Part shown: positions 56,473-64,000 of the stretch, in pieces
Layout: every line of letters begins with the position of its first letter
Position numbering within the stretch: the stretch's first letter is position 1
DNA from: Nitrosomonas sp.
Lineage (GTDB): Bacteria > Pseudomonadota > Gammaproteobacteria > Burkholderiales > Nitrosomonadaceae
Direction of reading: 5' to 3'
Length of the DNA stretch: 64,000 nt
Assembly: GCA_024281995.1 (NCBI GenBank)
Contig: JAMWZW010000012.1
Location: 1 to 64,000, forward strand
Position numbers and translations under genes: made by a program
Notes under the pieces: generated by a model
The model's database searches: none
The model's input: only the letters and a program-made list of their open reading frames with translations
What the model was told of the DNA's origin: nothing

Positions 56473-57711
56473 TTAGTTAGTAACTTCACCAATTCGATTT
56501 GCCCATCCAATGGATTGCATTTCCATATCTGCCAATTCACCTAAACCGAGAAAACCTAATTGACTTAATATCGTCTGAATTACAGCAATTTCACCTTTTT
56601 CATTTGCTTCGATTAATTTTAATTCTAAGCCTAGGCGCCCATCCCGAGTCAATAATGCTTGACTCATGTCGTCAGGAATACCCAGTTTGTCTACTATTTG
56701 CTGCATATCTATGCCTATTAAAGTATCGAGTAGCGACAAAATTCCAACCATAAATGCTCTTTCATGGTGATTTTTATCATGGGGACGTTCAGCTATGGCG
56801 ATTAATTCCATTAATTTTCCTCGTGTTGCAGCCGTTTGCATTAATGCATTTGACATACTATCGTCTGATTGGTTAGCGCTATATAGCAATAACTGTATCC
56901 ATCTTTGTAGTTGCTTACGACCTAGTATCATAATTGCATGCTTGATAGAGTTAATTTTTTGCGGCAAGCCATTAGCAACTGAATTAACCATGCGCATAAG
57001 GTTGTAGCTTAAACCTGGTTGATGTTTGAATTCTTTCTCGATTTCCTCGATCTCACTATCACCCATAACTAAAGTTAATAACTTCAATAGTGACAGTTTG
57101 CCTGGATCAGCACGTTTTACAGTCATTACTTCGGGCTTTGCAAAATAGTATCCCTGAAACATTTGAAAACCCAATTGCATGCAATAAGCCTCTTGCTCTC
57201 GATTTTCCACCTTTAATGCTAGAAGCAAAACTGGCCAACGATTTAACTTACTTACTAGTTCTACGAGTTGGGCTTTCTCAAGTGCTAGAATATCTACTTT
57301 TACTACACTAACGATTGGCAACAATTGCTCAATTGTGCTGTTGATTGCAATGACGTTATCAAGTGCAAATTGATACCCTTTTTGCCTTAATTCATCACAC
57401 CGTTTCATAAATTCTGCACTAACTGATGCAGGCTCTCTCACTTCTAGCACAACGTGTTTACACGGCAATAAACTAATAATGTCACTCATAATCAGGTCAG
57501 GATCTGCATTAATAAAACCCCGCTGTCGACCCAGCACGTTCTGAATGCCTAGCTGACCATATGCATTAACAATCACATTAGCTGACGCAGATAAGTCATC
57601 AGTGATATTTACCGCTTCCTCAGCCTCATCTTGTCGAAAAAGTAATTCAAATGCCACTAAGTTACGATTGCGATCAAGAATCGGCTGTCGGCCAAGAAAG
57701 AAACCTTCCAT
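56473..57711 (-). CDS. EAL-HDOD domain protein
   Basis: The first 200 residues form an EAL-like domain that has lost the key motifs: AFELLFRQ replaces EAL, and FALDNVIAI replaces the DDFGTG loop, so it is not a phosphodiesterase. An HDOD domain follows (LSLLKLLTLVMGDSEIEEIE, SLSYNLMRMVNSVANGL-like, SIKHAIMILGRKQLQRW). YuxH/CdgJ-type proteins of this kind influence motility. It stands between the che genes and the GGDEF genes, in the same direction. Confidence 0.9.
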   Translation of the reverse strand: MEGFFLGRQPILDRNRNLVAFELLFRQDEAEEAVNITDDLSASANVIVNAYGQLGIQNVLGRQRGFINADPDLIMSDIISLLPCKHVVLEVREPASVSAEFMKRCDELRQKGYQFALDNVIAINSTIEQLLPIVSVVKVDILALEKAQLVELVSKLNRWPVLLLALKVENREQEAYCMQLGFQMFQGYYFAKPEVMTVKRADPGKLSLLKLLTLVMGDSEIEEIEKEFKHQPGLSYNLMRMVNSVANGLPQKINSIKHAIMILGRKQLQRWIQLLLYSANQSDDSMSNALMQTAATRGKLMELIAIAERPHDKNHHERAFMVGILSLLDTLIGIDMQQIVDKLGIPDDMSQALLTRDGRLGLELKLIEANEKGEIAVIQTILSQLGFLGLGELADMEMQSIGWANRIGEVTN

Positions 57712-57841
57712 CTACCCTCCCGCTAAAAGATATTGTTCCAATAAAAATGTTCTAACATCATCGACTTAATGTAAATTTATAATAATTTGACTGTTTAATT
57801 TTTAGAGCCTATTCTTTAAGAAAACTAGGAATCGATATCAA

Positions 57842-57872
57842 TAAAAAAATGAGTCACTAAAAGTGACTCATC
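57842..57872 (-). terminator. Rho-independent terminator of the first GGDEF gene
   Basis: On the minus strand, ATGAGTCACT and AGTGACTCAT form a perfect stem around TTT, followed by TTTTTTTATTG. It lies about 40 bases after the stop at 57909 and separates this gene from the EAL-HDOD gene. Confidence 0.85.
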
Positions 57873-57908
57873 TGACAATGCCTCTCATTGGTAACAAACG
57901 ATTTGTTA

Positions 57909-58706
57909 TTACAATGCTGGAATTGCGCGATTCTTTCCTGTACCTTTGGCTTGATATAGTGCTTGATCAGCACGATTTAATACCGAATGCTGAGGTTCAC
58001 CAAATGTACGGAGTGCAACACCGGCACTAAATGTTATTGAAGTTAATTGATTATTTAGCTGTAGCAAACTACTCTTCGTCAGGTTATTTTGCAGTCGATG
58101 AATAATAGTTAAAGCTTCTTCCATTTCAACATCGGGCAGTAAGATTACAAATTCCTCACCACCCAAACGCGCAACAACGTCTGTAGGGCGTAATGTTTCC
58201 TTGGCAATCGTTACCAAATTGACAAGTACACTATCTCCATACGAATGACCTAAATTATCATTGATCTGTTTAAAATCATCCAGATCTATCATAACCACCC
58301 CTAAAGACTGTGCATTTCGATCTGCACGTGCCGCCTCACGCTTAAACGCCTCCTCTAAACCACGACGATTGAATGCACCAGTCATTTGGTCAGTTTGAAC
58401 TAAACCTCTAAGTTGCTCCAATTCACTTTTTAATAATTCAATTTTGTGCTCTGCACGCTTTACTTGCTCTTGAGCAGCAAATATTTCATCATTAAACTTT
58501 AAGCTTCTAGTCTCAGATAAAACAATGTCAAGGATTCTAATGATTTCATCTGCACTATGTGTTCTTCGAATCTGTTCCGCATAATGCTCTACTTGCTTAT
58601 AGTAATTATCGCAATCATCCATAGGTTTCAGCTCACTTTTGACCGTACCTGATGATTTAACTAACCTCAGCATCCCTTTCCGTTTTTGTTTAATAGCTTC
58701 TTGCAT
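57909..58706 (-). CDS. Diguanylate cyclase (GGDEF), soluble
   Basis: I chose ATG 58706, with GAGGAGG six bases upstream. The product of about 265 residues has a short helical N-terminus and coiled coil, then a GGDEF domain with the active RLGGEEFVILLPD. The inhibitory I-site Arg-Pro-Thr-Asp lies exactly five residues before GGEEF, so product inhibition by c-di-GMP is expected. It has no membrane segment. Confidence 0.93.
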   Translation of the reverse strand: MQEAIKQKRKGMLRLVKSSGTVKSELKPMDDCDNYYKQVEHYAEQIRRTHSADEIIRILDIVLSETRSLKFNDEIFAAQEQVKRAEHKIELLKSELEQLRGLVQTDQMTGAFNRRGLEEAFKREAARADRNAQSLGVVMIDLDDFKQINDNLGHSYGDSVLVNLVTIAKETLRPTDVVARLGGEEFVILLPDVEMEEALTIIHRLQNNLTKSSLLQLNNQLTSITFSAGVALRTFGEPQHSVLNRADQALYQAKGTGKNRAIPAL

Positions 58707-58918
58707 TGCTATCCTCCTCATTTCATGGCGTAAAATGCCAGTTAATGCCAGCTCTGGGAGAATTCGTTGGATTGCGAAGGAGAACCCATCCCGGCATATC
58801 CTGCCATGAAGACAACGTTAACAGAACAAATCTGAAATGAATTTAAGAAATAAAGAGGGAAATCGGTACTATTTACCGAGAATAAGAATAAGGGTTAACT
58901 AACAGACAGTTAGATTAA

Positions 58919-60769
58919 TTATTCAGAAGTGAGTACTTGATTCTTACCAGCTTTTTTTGCTCGATATAGTGCTTCGTCCGCACGTTTGAAAATGCTCTCT
59001 TGCGCTTCTCCTGGCTGCAATTGGGCAACACCTGCGCTAAAAGTAATTAACAAGCGATTGTTGTCATGCAAGAAAAACTTTTTTGTTAAATTACGCCGTA
59101 CTCTAGATAAAATTTGAACTGCCTCTCCAAGTTCAGTATTAGGTAACAAAATTACAAACTCTTCACCACCATAACGCGATACAACATCTTCCGGTCTCGT
59201 TGTCTCTTTTATGGATTCAACCAGATATACCAAAGCATCATCACCTACTTTATGACCATGTGTATCGTTCAGTTGCTTAAAATTATCAATATCGAGTAGC
59301 GCAAAACACAAGGGTGCTTGATGGCGCGCTGAGCGTGAAGTTTCTCGCTCAAAAGCTTCATCTAGACCGCGTCTATTAAGAATGCCGGTCAAATGATCTT
59401 CATGAACTTTCTCACCCATTTCCTGCAACTCTGCTTCAAGTTGATTAATTTTATTTTGTGCCAAGCTAACTTCCGCGCGGGCCGCGAGAAAATCATCGCG
59501 ATAATTCAATGCATTTTTTTGCATTTGCTTGGTCTCTGCCATAATTTCCACCACGAATTGATTGAGCACTTCAATATCATCTGTTTGATTAATTTTCTCG
59601 GAATAATATCCAAGCTTGTCGTGATATTCTCCTGTAGAATCTGATAGTTCCTCAATATTACTAATCAGAGAAGTTACCATCTGCTTCATAATCAGCTTAG
59701 CTTCACTCAAACGCTGCTTTATCTCTTCTTGGCGCTGAATAATTTCCTCCAAGTAATGTTCGGCTTGAACAATATTTTGTAAATCCAATGGCTTAGATAT
59801 TGATTCTTGCAACATGGTGATTTTATTATTAACCCATTGATCTTCCGATAACAAATAACCGGTACTATTTATCAGCAAGTTCAATAATCTTAATAAACCT
59901 TGTTGTAACTTAATTCCATTCACGCCTTGCAAATCAAATTTGGAGTAGATCTGCTCCAAACTCGATACGCATTGCTCCATTTCATGCTCATTTCTCACCG
60001 TCCTTAATTTCTCTGCTAGTGATTTAGCCTCCTTGGATAGTGCATCATCATCTATCCAAGGAGCCACTAAACTTTCTAACATTTGCACCTGTACTTTCAG
60101 CAATCGATCGATGTAATGCGAAGATAGTTGCGGCTTACCCGTCTCATTGTTGACTACGTCTCTATCCTGAGGGAGTAAATTATTTTGTGGAGCTGATGAG
60201 GAAAACGCTTCAAGATTATCAACTTGATCTTGAGAAGGTATTGGGCCCTTTTGCCATGAGTCTATTAAAGCTTCCAGTTTGAAATATAACTGATCTGGGT
60301 CTTGAGAAAATTTTGTAAGCACGCGATTAAGCGCTGCTCGTTTTTTTGCGATAGTTAATGCACCGTGCCCTGTTTCCAGTTGTTTAAATAAAGTTTCTAT
60401 TACTCTTGCCCATGAAACTATTACTCCATGTGCATTCTTATAGTCAGAAAGCTTACTTCTTAAAGCCACTTCAGTCTCGATAAATTTGACAAATGCAGCT
60501 TTATATTTACCCCAATCTTTAGTTTCTATTGCTTGTTCAAGTACAGTTTTATATTCAAATAAATTTGGCGTAGGTTGAGAAAATAATATAGACATTAATT
60601 CCTTCAAAATTCTTGATGTATCTTCAGAAATAATATCTTCTGTATTACCTGCAATTTGGTTATATACCCTGTGATAATTGTCAGGTGTAGGAGGGATTTT
60701 TTGTGATGAAAGCTTCTGCAATGTCTCGCGAGCAAGCATCAAAGGTGTAAGATTTCTATCTCGATTCAT
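58919..60769 (-). CDS. Diguanylate cyclase (GGDEF) with long helical N-terminus
   Basis: The 616-residue protein has about 440 residues of mostly helical sequence, with coiled coils in the second half (for example QRQEEIKQRLSEAKLIMKQM). The GGDEF domain follows, with RYGGEEFVILLPN and an I-site Arg-Pro-Glu-Asp five residues before it. The N-terminus lacks a receiver, PAS or membrane helix. Its C-terminal domain is close to that of the neighbouring cyclase, suggesting a duplication. Confidence 0.93.
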   Translation of the reverse strand: MNRDRNLTPLMLARETLQKLSSQKIPPTPDNYHRVYNQIAGNTEDIISEDTSRILKELMSILFSQPTPNLFEYKTVLEQAIETKDWGKYKAAFVKFIETEVALRSKLSDYKNAHGVIVSWARVIETLFKQLETGHGALTIAKKRAALNRVLTKFSQDPDQLYFKLEALIDSWQKGPIPSQDQVDNLEAFSSSAPQNNLLPQDRDVVNNETGKPQLSSHYIDRLLKVQVQMLESLVAPWIDDDALSKEAKSLAEKLRTVRNEHEMEQCVSSLEQIYSKFDLQGVNGIKLQQGLLRLLNLLINSTGYLLSEDQWVNNKITMLQESISKPLDLQNIVQAEHYLEEIIQRQEEIKQRLSEAKLIMKQMVTSLISNIEELSDSTGEYHDKLGYYSEKINQTDDIEVLNQFVVEIMAETKQMQKNALNYRDDFLAARAEVSLAQNKINQLEAELQEMGEKVHEDHLTGILNRRGLDEAFERETSRSARHQAPLCFALLDIDNFKQLNDTHGHKVGDDALVYLVESIKETTRPEDVVSRYGGEEFVILLPNTELGEAVQILSRVRRNLTKKFFLHDNNRLLITFSAGVAQLQPGEAQESIFKRADEALYRAKKAGKNQVLTSE

Positions 60770-60800
60770 AGATATATTGAAAAAAATTTAACATAACATT

Positions 60801-61433
60801 TCAATCGACTAACTTATTTTTAATCGCATAACGAATTAATTCTGAATTGTTAGTAAGCTTAAGCTTTTCCAATAATCGTGCACGATAAACGCTAACAGTT
60901 TTAGGGCTCAAAAACATTTCTGACGATATTTCTGACAATGTCTTACCTGCGGCAATAAAACATAATGTCTGGTATTCTCTGTCAGACAAAGTCGTATGAA
61001 GTGGCTTATCTGAATCAGTATTGATAATATTCGCCAGTTCTTGTGCGACAGCAGAACTTACATACTTATCCCCTTTTGCTACCTGACGAATTGCTGTCAC
61101 TAATTGTGCAGGCGCGCTCTGTTTGTTGAGGTACCCTGCCGCACCAGCTTTTAGTGCACGAATTGCAAATTCGTGTTCATTGTGCATACTTAGCATTAAT
61201 ACAGCAAGTTCAGGCTTATCTTTTTTAATTTGTTTTAGAATTTCAATACCGTTTCTATCAGGCAAAGAAATATCCAATAACATTACATCAAAATTGTACT
61301 GGCGGGCAATTTTGATCGCCTGGAATCCCGTCTCTGCTTCGCCACTCACCTTAATATCATCAGTTTCACTGAGAATTTGCTTTAAGCCCTGGCGAACAAT
61401 CGCATGATCGTCAGCAATCATCACACTAATCAT
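60801..61433 (-). CDS. NarL/LuxR-type response regulator
   Basis: I chose ATG 61433, with GGGGA upstream. The receiver has MIADDHAIVRQGL, phosphoacceptor MLLDISLPDRNG, LMLSMHNEHE and YLNKQSAP. The C-terminal LuxR helix-turn-helix is SDREYQTLCFIAAGKTLSEI, followed by LSPKTVSVYRARLLEKL. It is probably activated by the kinase encoded 50 bases upstream. The pair may regulate genes in this motility block. Confidence 0.94.
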   Translation of the reverse strand: MISVMIADDHAIVRQGLKQILSETDDIKVSGEAETGFQAIKIARQYNFDVMLLDISLPDRNGIEILKQIKKDKPELAVLMLSMHNEHEFAIRALKAGAAGYLNKQSAPAQLVTAIRQVAKGDKYVSSAVAQELANIINTDSDKPLHTTLSDREYQTLCFIAAGKTLSEISSEMFLSPKTVSVYRARLLEKLKLTNNSELIRYAIKNKLVD

Positions 61434-61483
61434 GTAGATCCCCAACTATTCAGAATCATTAGATTCGATTTTATATCGAATAC

Positions 61484-63016
61484 TTAACTCGTATTCTTTT
61501 TTAACTTATTATTTAAGTCCGTCTCATGCTTAATTTGTTTCTCAAAATTACCTGTGGGAATAAGAATAGTTACTTTTGTACCTTTTTCGGAATCTCCGGT
61601 AATATGAAAATTTCCTTTTAACTGTTGACAACGCTCACGCATCCCTATGATTCCAAATGAATTATGTTTCTCCATATCTCCACTGGTAATCCCACACCCA
61701 TTGTCAATTACTTCCAGAAGTATCAATTTATCCAATTCTACGAGTTTAACCTGAACACGAGAAGCATGTGCATGCTTTGAAATATTTGTAAGCGTTTCCT
61801 GAAAAACACGAAAAATCGCTATCGACAAGTCTGAGTCTAAAGGTATTTCTTCATTTATACAGGATACTCTACAAGCAATACCTGTGCGATCACTAAATTC
61901 TTTTGCTTGCCACTGAACAGCGGCAACAATGCCACAATCAAGAATACCTGGTCGCAAATCCAAAGAAATTCGACGTGTACTATCAATTACACGATCTACC
62001 AAACATTCAATCGATTTTGCTTTTTGCTGATAGAATTCTATCTTTCTTTGCGACGAGTCTAAGCAAGGCAACAACTCACATTTTATTGCAGTTAACGTTC
62101 CTCCAATGTCATCATGAATCTCACGTGCAATCCGGGCACGTTCTTGTTCTTTGATTCTCTGCAAATAAGAAGATAATTCAGCCAGTTGCTCGCGGGAACG
62201 TACAATTTCACGTTCAACTAATTTATTTCGTGTAATGTTGATCATGATACCATCCCAAATTGTTGTACGGTCGGGCGTCCGTCTAGGTGTTGCACGCAAA
62301 CTAATCCACTTTATATCGTTATCTCCTTTTGCTTGAATGCAACCCTCCCAATTCCAAGTTGAAAGCTGTTCAGCTGAGGTAATCAATAACTGATGATAAG
62401 ATTGCCTGTCATCCGGCAAAATCAGATCCGGAAATAATTCCGGATTATCTATTAGTTCTTGAGGTGATAATCCCAGTAATGTCTCGCTTGCATCACTTGC
62501 GTACAAAAAACTCGTTTCATTCTTAGTGGTTAATAAAAATTGAAAAACAACGCCAGGAAGATTGGAAGTTATGGCTTGAAAAAGTGTTTCACTTTTTTGC
62601 AACGCATTCTGTATGACAATAAGACGTTGATAATTATCCACCTCATGCAAGCTACGTCGTATTACGGGCACCAACCTTGCAAGATTTTTCTTCATCATAA
62701 AGTCATAGGCACCTAATGCCATGATATGTGCAGCTGCTTCTTCATCTACACGGCCGGACACAACGATTAAAGGTATATCTAAATTCTGCTCTTTAATGAT
62801 ACACAATACTTCTTCAACATGCAGTTGTGGCAAATGGTAATCAGATAAAATCACATCCCAATTTCTAACTAAGAGTGCATCATGCAATTCAACGATAGTA
62901 GAAACACGAATGTAATCCAATTGGAATCCACTTTGAACAAGCAACTGCAATATCTTTTCTGCATCCGCTTCGGAATGTTCCACCATTAATATTTTCAATT
63001 TCTCTTCGTTGAACAT
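61484..63016 (-). CDS. NarX-type sensor kinase with receiver and PAS domains
   Basis: The 510-residue soluble protein has a receiver-like domain (residues 8-125, ILSDYHLPQ with the acceptor Asp), a PAS domain at about 145-265, and a HisKA_3 kinase core: the His in ERARIAREIHDDIGGTLTAI, then EVIDNGCGI and GIIGMRERCQQLKG. No membrane helix is present, so the signal is internal. It is divergent from fliC and in line with the NarL-type regulator. Confidence 0.92.
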   Translation of the reverse strand: MFNEEKLKILMVEHSEADAEKILQLLVQSGFQLDYIRVSTIVELHDALLVRNWDVILSDYHLPQLHVEEVLCIIKEQNLDIPLIVVSGRVDEEAAAHIMALGAYDFMMKKNLARLVPVIRRSLHEVDNYQRLIVIQNALQKSETLFQAITSNLPGVVFQFLLTTKNETSFLYASDASETLLGLSPQELIDNPELFPDLILPDDRQSYHQLLITSAEQLSTWNWEGCIQAKGDNDIKWISLRATPRRTPDRTTIWDGIMINITRNKLVEREIVRSREQLAELSSYLQRIKEQERARIAREIHDDIGGTLTAIKCELLPCLDSSQRKIEFYQQKAKSIECLVDRVIDSTRRISLDLRPGILDCGIVAAVQWQAKEFSDRTGIACRVSCINEEIPLDSDLSIAIFRVFQETLTNISKHAHASRVQVKLVELDKLILLEVIDNGCGITSGDMEKHNSFGIIGMRERCQQLKGNFHITGDSEKGTKVTILIPTGNFEKQIKHETDLNNKLKKNTS

Positions 63017-63196
63017 TTAAGTCTCTTGCAAATTGAAACCGATAAGCCACTATTTATAAAAGTCGATTCTAATCTATTAACTTACTGAATTATTATTGCA
63101 TTTTACAAGAAAATTTAGTTATAAAGAAATAAATTTCTATCGCAAATAAATGTGGCAAACCAATTCCTTAGGCAAAAAACATGAAACATTCACTCC

Positions 63197-63223
63197 TAAA
63201 CTTTTCAAAATGATATCCGATAA
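63197..63223 (+). promoter_or_regulatory. Sigma-28 (FliA) promoter of fliC
   Basis: TAAA at 63197-63200 and TCCGATAA at 63216-63223 are separated by 15 bases. This matches the FliA consensus TAAA-N15-GCCGATAA at 11 of 12 positions. It lies about 100 bases before the flagellin start. Confidence 0.88.
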
Positions 63224-63323
63224 CTGCAATCAACGGCGGTTACATACCTTCTTGGATTGCAGGGAAAACCAACGGAACTGGCAATTACGCCAAAATAGAT
63301 AGTTATCAAAAAGGAGAACCCAA

Positions 63324-64000
63324 ATGCCACAAATTATTAACTCAAACGTAGCTTCATTAAATGCTCAACGTAATTTAAATACATCGCAAAACTCATTAAA
63401 TACATCGTTAACACGTTTGTCATCGGGATTGCGTATTAATAGTGCTAAAGATGATGCTGCTGGTCTGGCAATTTCAGAAAGAATGAGTTCACAAATACGC
63501 GGCTTAAACCAAGCTGTACGCAATGCAAATGACGGTATCTCACTGGCACAAACTGCAGAAGGTGCACTTGGTGAAATTGGTAATAATTTGCAACGTATTC
63601 GTGAACTTGCTGTTCAATCTGCTAACGCGTCAAATAGTGCAAGTGACCGTGCTTCACTTCAGAAAGAGGTTACACAATTAACTGCTGAAATTACTCGAGT
63701 GGCTAGCCAAACGCAATTCAACGGTTTGAATTTACTAAACGGCTCTTTCCAGAATCAGAGTTTTCAAGTTGGTGCTAATGCCAATCAAACTATTGATATC
63801 TCATCAATACTTGATGCTCGTTCAACCGGATTAGGCAGCCACAAACTTACAACAGGCGGCTCAGTTGTAGGAACAGTTGTTTCCGGCGCTACTGCTAATG
63901 GTATCGCTCAAGAGACTGATCTCGCCTTAACTACTAATAAAGGTACTGTAGGTAGTATTGCGTATGCAGCTGATGCTGGTGCTGATGCCATTGCAACTGC
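63324..64000 (+). CDS. fliC: Flagellin (3' end outside the window)
   Basis: ATG 63324 follows AAGGAG. The N-terminal 140 residues are typical flagellin D0/D1: [54 protein letters not shown] and [11 protein letters not shown]. The frame then enters the variable Ala/Gly/Thr-rich domain and is cut by the window edge. It is exported by the flagellar system and polymerises into the filament. It is preceded by a FliA promoter. Confidence 0.96.
   Translation, partial: MPQIINSNVASLNAQRNLNTSQNSLNTSLTRLSSGLRINSAKDDAAGLAISERMSSQIRGLNQAVRNANDGISLAQTAEGALGEIGNNLQRIRELAVQSANASNSASDRASLQKEVTQLTAEITRVASQTQFNGLNLLNGSFQNQSFQVGANANQTIDISSILDARSTGLGSHKLTTGGSVVGTVVSGATANGIAQETDLALTTNKGTVGSIAYAADAGADAIAT

Overview
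The window reads as chromosomal DNA of a betaproteobacterium close to Nitrosomonas. The best taxonomic clue is an intact small metal-binding protein, SmbP, at 26596-26940, a family first described from Nitrosomonas europaea. The rest of the gene content (sucCD, pyrE, an AmpG-like permease, zapE, a betaproteobacterial che set) and the moderate, AT-leaning base composition fit, but the genus is an inference.

Layout. 1-4300: an FHA-domain lytic transglycosylase running off the left edge, a broken IS1595 copy with target duplication, a small MITE-like element, a TPR lipoprotein-like or periplasmic protein and an IS3 scar. 4341-8356: a [NiFe]-hydrogenase maturation cluster (protease, hypA, hypB, short hypF) with no hydrogenase structural genes in view, followed by an Hsp33 that has lost half of its zinc ligands. 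8601-10430: a receiver plus membrane histidine kinase pair. 10494-11000: gene and IS30 debris. 11055-13134: sucCD. 13617-19843: a decayed integration site. A P4-type integrase remnant lies next to tRNA-Cys and tRNA-Gly; it is split by an IS66 copy, which contains an IS630 copy, which contains a second IS630 copy. 20642-24116: a four-gene AmmeMemoRadiSam operon. 24551-28557: an exported TIM-barrel-like protein, SmbP, an EEP-fold hydrolase and a CDP-alcohol phosphatidyltransferase. 28646-34667: a REC-EAL protein, a large hybrid kinase and an SPFH protein. 34766-39207: an IS30 copy, an exported beta-propeller and an S-layer-like protein. 39373-43407: pyrE, xthA, an AmpG-like permease and zapE. 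43456-48561: a probably dead DNA adenine methylase, a pyruvate-kinase stump, and a ParA gene overlapping a CHAD-domain gene.

50051-64000 is a motility and signalling block. It holds cheB, cheD, cheR, cheA, cheY and a CheZ-like phosphatase on the minus strand, then an EAL-HDOD protein, two GGDEF diguanylate cyclases with inhibitory sites, and a NarX/NarL-like pair. The flagellin gene diverges from these, behind a good sigma-28 promoter. No cheW or chemoreceptor gene is present in the block.

The points I rate highest are the ParA-CHAD pair (a possible polyphosphate-granule positioning module), the maturation-only hydrogenase cluster with its altered Hsp33, the three-level nesting of insertion sequences with recognisable target duplications, and a shared C-terminal tail on CheD and the CheZ-like protein. 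No CRISPR array, prophage or defence island was found.
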